Positions 5,696 to 8,132 of a DNA stretch of 8,132 nt are shown piece by piece. A model generated the notes under the pieces. The model did no database searches. It saw only the letters and a list, made by a program, of their open reading frames with translations, and was not told the origin of the DNA. Source of the stretch: an uncultured Propionibacterium sp. (GTDB lineage: Bacteria > Actinomycetota > Actinomycetes > Propionibacteriales > Propionibacteriaceae); contig CALHWB010000021.1 in NCBI GenBank assembly GCA_938036835.1, forward strand, positions 1 through 8,132. The letters run 5' to 3'. Positions within the stretch are counted from its first letter, which is position 1, and every line of letters begins with the position of its first letter. Position numbers and translations under genes: made by a program.

Positions 5696-6916
5696 GTGCC
5701 GCTTCTAGTCGTCGGGGTCAGCCACCATCAGGCGACCGCCGATCAGCTCACCGAGTTCAGCGTCTGCGCCCGGCAGGCGGTGGCCCCCCTGTGCCGGGAG
5801 CCGGGTGTTGCCGGCCTGATCGAATTGGCCACCTGCAATCGGTATGAGCTCTACATCGACACCGACCGCTTTCATTCCACCATGCGGGCCGCGAAGCGGC
5901 TGCTGGGCGAGGCTGGTGCCGGCGAACTGATCGAACTGATCGATCCGCTGGCTGCCCGCAACGGCGTAGAGCACCTGCTCAGGGTCGCCTGCGGGCTGGA
6001 ATCGATGGTGGTGGGCGAACCCGAGGTGGTCGGTCAGGTGCGGGCCGCGCTGGCCGCTCACCCCGAACGGATGACCCCCAGCCTGCGCCGGCTGTTCCAG
6101 TTGGCGCTGTCCACCGCCAAATCGATCGCCGCCGATACCCCGTTGGGTGCGGTGGGCCGCAACATGGCCACGGTGGCTCTCGACCTGGTGGAGCGACGTC
6201 ATGGTTCGCTGGCCGGGCAGCCGGTGCTGCTGTTGGGCACCGGAGCCTATGCCGGAGCGGTCACCGCCGACCTGGGCCGCCGCGGTGCCCGGATTCGCGT
6301 GCATTCCGGGTCGGGTCGCGCGACGGTTTTCGCCCGTTCCCATCCGGTGGCGGTGGTCGAGCCGCAGGACCTGGCCGCCGCGCTGGCCTCCTGCGTCCTG
6401 GTGGTGTCGTGCAGTGGGCGGGGGGTGCGCACCCTGACCGCGGAGCAGGTGCTGGCGGCCCGGACGCCCGATCGGCCCATCCTGCCGGTGATCGATCTGG
6501 CCCTGAGCCGGGACGTCGACCCGCTGCTGGCCGGGGTGGCGCCGGTGGATCTGATCGATCTCGACGAGATCGGGCGGCATGCCCCACCCGAGCAGGCCCA
6601 GACCTTGGCGGCCGCCCACCAGGTGGTGCGGCAGGCCGTCGAGCGCTATCTGGAAACCGAACGGGAGAAGCTGGCCGATCCGGCGGTGCGGGCGATGCGC
6701 GAGCACGTCAACCGCATCGTCGACAACGAGATCGAGGCCGTCGCCACCCGCGCCACCCCGGAGGTGGCCGCGGCGGTGGCCCGTTCCCTACGGCGAGTGG
6801 CCGGTGTCCTGCTGCACACCCCTTCGCTGCGGGCCGCCGAACTGGCCAGGGGCGGCGATCCGGCCGAGGTCACCCGGGCCATCGAGACGGTGTTCGGAGT
6901 GGAGGTCGGGAAATGA
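5696..6916 (+). CDS. hemA: Glutamyl-tRNA reductase (HemA)
   Basis: A 406-residue cytoplasmic enzyme that reduces glutamyl-tRNA(Glu) to glutamate-1-semialdehyde with NADPH, the committed step of the C5 route to 5-aminolevulinate. It shows LLVVGVSHHQA (3-13), the catalytic-Cys motif ATCNRYELY (45-53, Cys47), LESMVVGEPEVVGQVR (101-116), the nucleotide-binding LLGTGAYAGAV (179-189), and the C-terminal dimerisation helices including LLHTPSLRAAEL (372-383). The segment STAKSIAADTPLGAVGRN (139-156) is looser than the usual GKxVRxET motif. The start is uncertain. GTG at 5696 places the conserved PLLVVG at the N-terminus and fits either AGGG with 8-nt spacing or a leaderless mRNA. GTG at 5687 would add MTT. 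It is first in a hemACD operon, divergent from the B12 operon. Confidence 0.96.
   Translation: MPLLVVGVSHHQATADQLTEFSVCARQAVAPLCREPGVAGLIELATCNRYELYIDTDRFHSTMRAAKRLLGEAGAGELIELIDPLAARNGVEHLLRVACGLESMVVGEPEVVGQVRAALAAHPERMTPSLRRLFQLALSTAKSIAADTPLGAVGRNMATVALDLVERRHGSLAGQPVLLLGTGAYAGAVTADLGRRGARIRVHSGSGRATVFARSHPVAVVEPQDLAAALASCVLVVSCSGRGVRTLTAEQVLAARTPDRPILPVIDLALSRDVDPLLAGVAPVDLIDLDEIGRHAPPEQAQTLAAAHQVVRQAVERYLETEREKLADPAVRAMREHVNRIVDNEIEAVATRATPEVAAAVARSLRRVAGVLLHTPSLRAAELARGGDPAEVTRAIETVFGVEVGK
6901..6905 (+). promoter_or_regulatory. Ribosome binding site of hemC
   Basis: GGAGG 7 nt before the ATG at 6913, inside the end of hemA. It supports the start at 6913 rather than any of the upstream codons that stay open in this frame back to about 6409. 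Confidence 0.75.
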
Positions 6917-7812
6917 CCGCGCTGCGGCTGGGCACCCGGGGGTCCTTGCTGGCCCGCACCCAATCCGGTTCGGTGGCGGCGGCGCTCGCCGCCGCGAGCG
7001 GGCAGCCGGTCGAGCTGGTGCGGATCCGGGCCGAGGGCGACGACACCGCCATCCCACTGGACGCCCCGGTCCGGCCGGGTGCCTTCGTGGCCACGCTGCG
7101 CGATGCCCTGCTGGCCGGCGAGGTCGATCTGGTGGTGCACTCGTTTAAGGATTTGCCCAGCGAGCCACTGCCCGGGCTGGTCATCGCGGCGGTTCCGGCG
7201 CGCGGCGATCCCCGCGACGCCCTGTGTTCCCGCGATGGCCTGGGTTTGGCGGGGCTGCCGGCCGGCGGCCGGGTGGGCACCTCGAGTCCTCGGCGGGCCG
7301 CCGGGCTGCGCAGGATACGGCCCGATCTGGAGGTCGTGCCGATCCGCGGGAATGTCGATACCCGGTTGCGGAAGGTGGCCGAGGGCACGGTGGACGCGGC
7401 GGTGCTGGCCCTGGCCGGGCTGGCCAGGCTGGACCGCCGGCATGAGATGACCGAGGCGATCGACCCGCGGGTGCTGGTGCCCGCACCCGCCCAGGGTGCG
7501 CTCGCGGTGGAATGCCGCGCGGACGAGCTGACCGGGTTGCTGGGTGTCTTGGACGATCGTTCGAGCCGGCTGGCGGTGACCGCCGAACGAGCCGTGCTGG
7601 CCGGCGTGCAGGCCCGGTGCACCACGGCGGTCGGGGCATTGGCCAGTTGGCGGGCGGGCCGGCTGGAGCTGATCGCCCAGCTATCCGGCCACGCCGGTAT
7701 TGAGTTTGCCTCAGCTTCGGCCACGGCGGCGGTTGCCGCCGAGCCCGACGCGCTGGCGCTGGGCCGGCTGGTGGCCGAGAGACTGCTTGCGGGGGCAGAT
7801 GACTCGCTTTGA
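6913..7812 (+). CDS. hemC: Hydroxymethylbilane synthase / porphobilinogen deaminase (HemC)
   Basis: A 299-residue enzyme that joins four porphobilinogens into hydroxymethylbilane. It carries LRLGTRGSLLARTQ (4-17), IRAEGDD (38-44), DLVVHSFKDLPSEPLPG (72-88) with the catalytic Asp80, GTSSPRRAA (122-130), RGNVDTRLRKV (145-155) and APAQGALAVECR (191-202). The dipyrromethane cofactor is expected on Cys236 in VQARCTTAVGALA. The usual Gly before and Pro two residues after this Cys are Arg and Thr-Ala here. Length is normal. The ATG overlaps the hemA stop (ATGA), so translation is probably coupled. Longer in-frame readings over hemA are low-complexity Arg/Gly-rich and not real. Confidence 0.96.
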   Translation: MTALRLGTRGSLLARTQSGSVAAALAAASGQPVELVRIRAEGDDTAIPLDAPVRPGAFVATLRDALLAGEVDLVVHSFKDLPSEPLPGLVIAAVPARGDPRDALCSRDGLGLAGLPAGGRVGTSSPRRAAGLRRIRPDLEVVPIRGNVDTRLRKVAEGTVDAAVLALAGLARLDRRHEMTEAIDPRVLVPAPAQGALAVECRADELTGLLGVLDDRSSRLAVTAERAVLAGVQARCTTAVGALASWRAGRLELIAQLSGHAGIEFASASATAAVAAEPDALALGRLVAERLLAGADDSL

Positions 7813-8132
7813 TGTGCTGTTGATCAGGCCGGATGGCAATGAGACGGATGCCCGGGCGCTGGCCGGGCAGGGTATCGGCGCGCTCATCGAGCCGCTCCTC
7901 AAGATCACCCCGGTGCCGGACGCCAGCGGCCCGCGAGAACTCGCCGATGAGCTAGGCTCACTTGGTGCCGGGGACTGGCTGCTGATCACCTCTCCCCGCA
8001 CCTGGGGGTGCTGGGCGGAGTCCGTGGCCGGTCTGGCACCGGCGGTGCGGGCCGCCGCGGGCCGTGGCCTGCGGGTCGGCGCCATCGGCCGGGCCACCGC
8101 CGCCACGCTGCCCGCGTTGCCCCCCGGAACGG
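7799..8132 (+). CDS. hemD: Uroporphyrinogen-III synthase (HemD), N-terminal part
   Basis: The frame from ATG 7799 runs open through 111 codons to the window edge. It overlaps the hemC end by 14 nt. The protein opens MTRFDVLLIRPDGNETDARA and continues with LIEPLLKITPVPD, GDWLLITSPRTWGCW and VGAIGRATAATLPAL. These correspond to the HemD pattern of a first strand ending in RP, a PLL strand, a D-W-hhhTSP turn and a GxATA turn. HemD cyclises hydroxymethylbilane and inverts ring D to give uroporphyrinogen III. A G-run GGGGG at 7791-7795, 3 nt upstream, is a poor ribosome site, so translation may depend on coupling to hemC. Whether it is fused to CobA (uroporphyrinogen methyltransferase), as in some bacteria, cannot be seen here. 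Confidence 0.9.
   Translation, partial: MTRFDVLLIRPDGNETDARALAGQGIGALIEPLLKITPVPDASGPRELADELGSLGAGDWLLITSPRTWGCWAESVAGLAPAVRAAAGRGLRVGAIGRATAATLPALPPGT

Noticed and set aside
6409..6912. Upstream in-frame extension of hemC across hemA
   Set aside because: The extension is Arg/Gly-rich with no motif. The ATG at 6913 has a proper ribosome site and an ATGA overlap with hemA.
7711..8106. Minus-strand frame of 131 codons over the hemC-hemD junction
   Set aside because: It is antisense to two conserved genes and Ser/Ala/Pro-rich, with no motif or ribosome site.
1..8132. CRISPR array, insertion sequence, tRNA or phage genes
   Set aside because: No regularly spaced repeats, transposase motifs, terminal inverted repeats or tRNA-like folds were seen; the genes form two uninterrupted operons.

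Overview
This is a high-GC window with GTG starts, strong GGAGG-type ribosome sites and TANNNT -10 boxes, which suggests an actinobacterium. A CbiG-CbiH fusion and a CbiX-SirC fusion inside an anaerobic cobalamin operon point, from memory of gene organisation, towards the Propionibacteriaceae. No species can be named from the sequence alone. Every long gene belongs to tetrapyrrole biosynthesis, and no mobile element, CRISPR array, tRNA or rRNA was seen.

Minus strand, read from right to left (5649 down to 1): a -10 box and a compact cobalamin riboswitch lead into cbiL, cbiF, cbiE, a cbiG-cbiH fusion and a cbiX-sirC fusion. The cbiL/cbiF, cbiE/cbiGH and cbiGH/cbiX-sirC junctions are 4-nt stop/start overlaps (GTGA, ATGA, ATGA). 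The only internal break is an 88-bp gap between cbiF and cbiE. CbiG and a cobaltochelatase mark the route as the anaerobic, early-cobalt pathway. The proteins cover precorrin-2 oxidation and cobalt insertion (CbiX-SirC), C20 methylation (CbiL), C17 methylation with ring contraction (CbiH), C11 methylation (CbiF), lactone opening with loss of the two-carbon fragment (CbiG), and C5 methylation (CbiE). CobA, CbiT, CbiD, CbiC, CbiJ and CbiA are not in the window. A possible start of a further gene lies at the left edge (82 down to 1).

Plus strand, from about 5690 to the right edge: hemA (glutamyl-tRNA reductase), hemC (hydroxymethylbilane synthase) and the first 111 codons of hemD (uroporphyrinogen-III synthase). 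They overlap by 4 and 14 nt and look like one transcript. They supply the C5 pathway and uroporphyrinogen III, the last precursor shared by heme, siroheme and B12.

The two operons diverge from a 214-bp control region (5482-5695). Its minus-strand -10 box is placed so that transcription would begin just before the riboswitch P1 stem. A plus-strand -10 box 21 bp away would start hemA transcription almost exactly on a GTG, so hemA may be leaderless. The riboswitch would let B12 repress the cobalamin branch while leaving the shared hem supply outside direct riboswitch control.

The gene families are all known. The points of interest are the architecture: two fusions, the compact riboswitch, the back-to-back promoters, and a few unusual protein termini. 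I found no convincing sign of an undescribed system.
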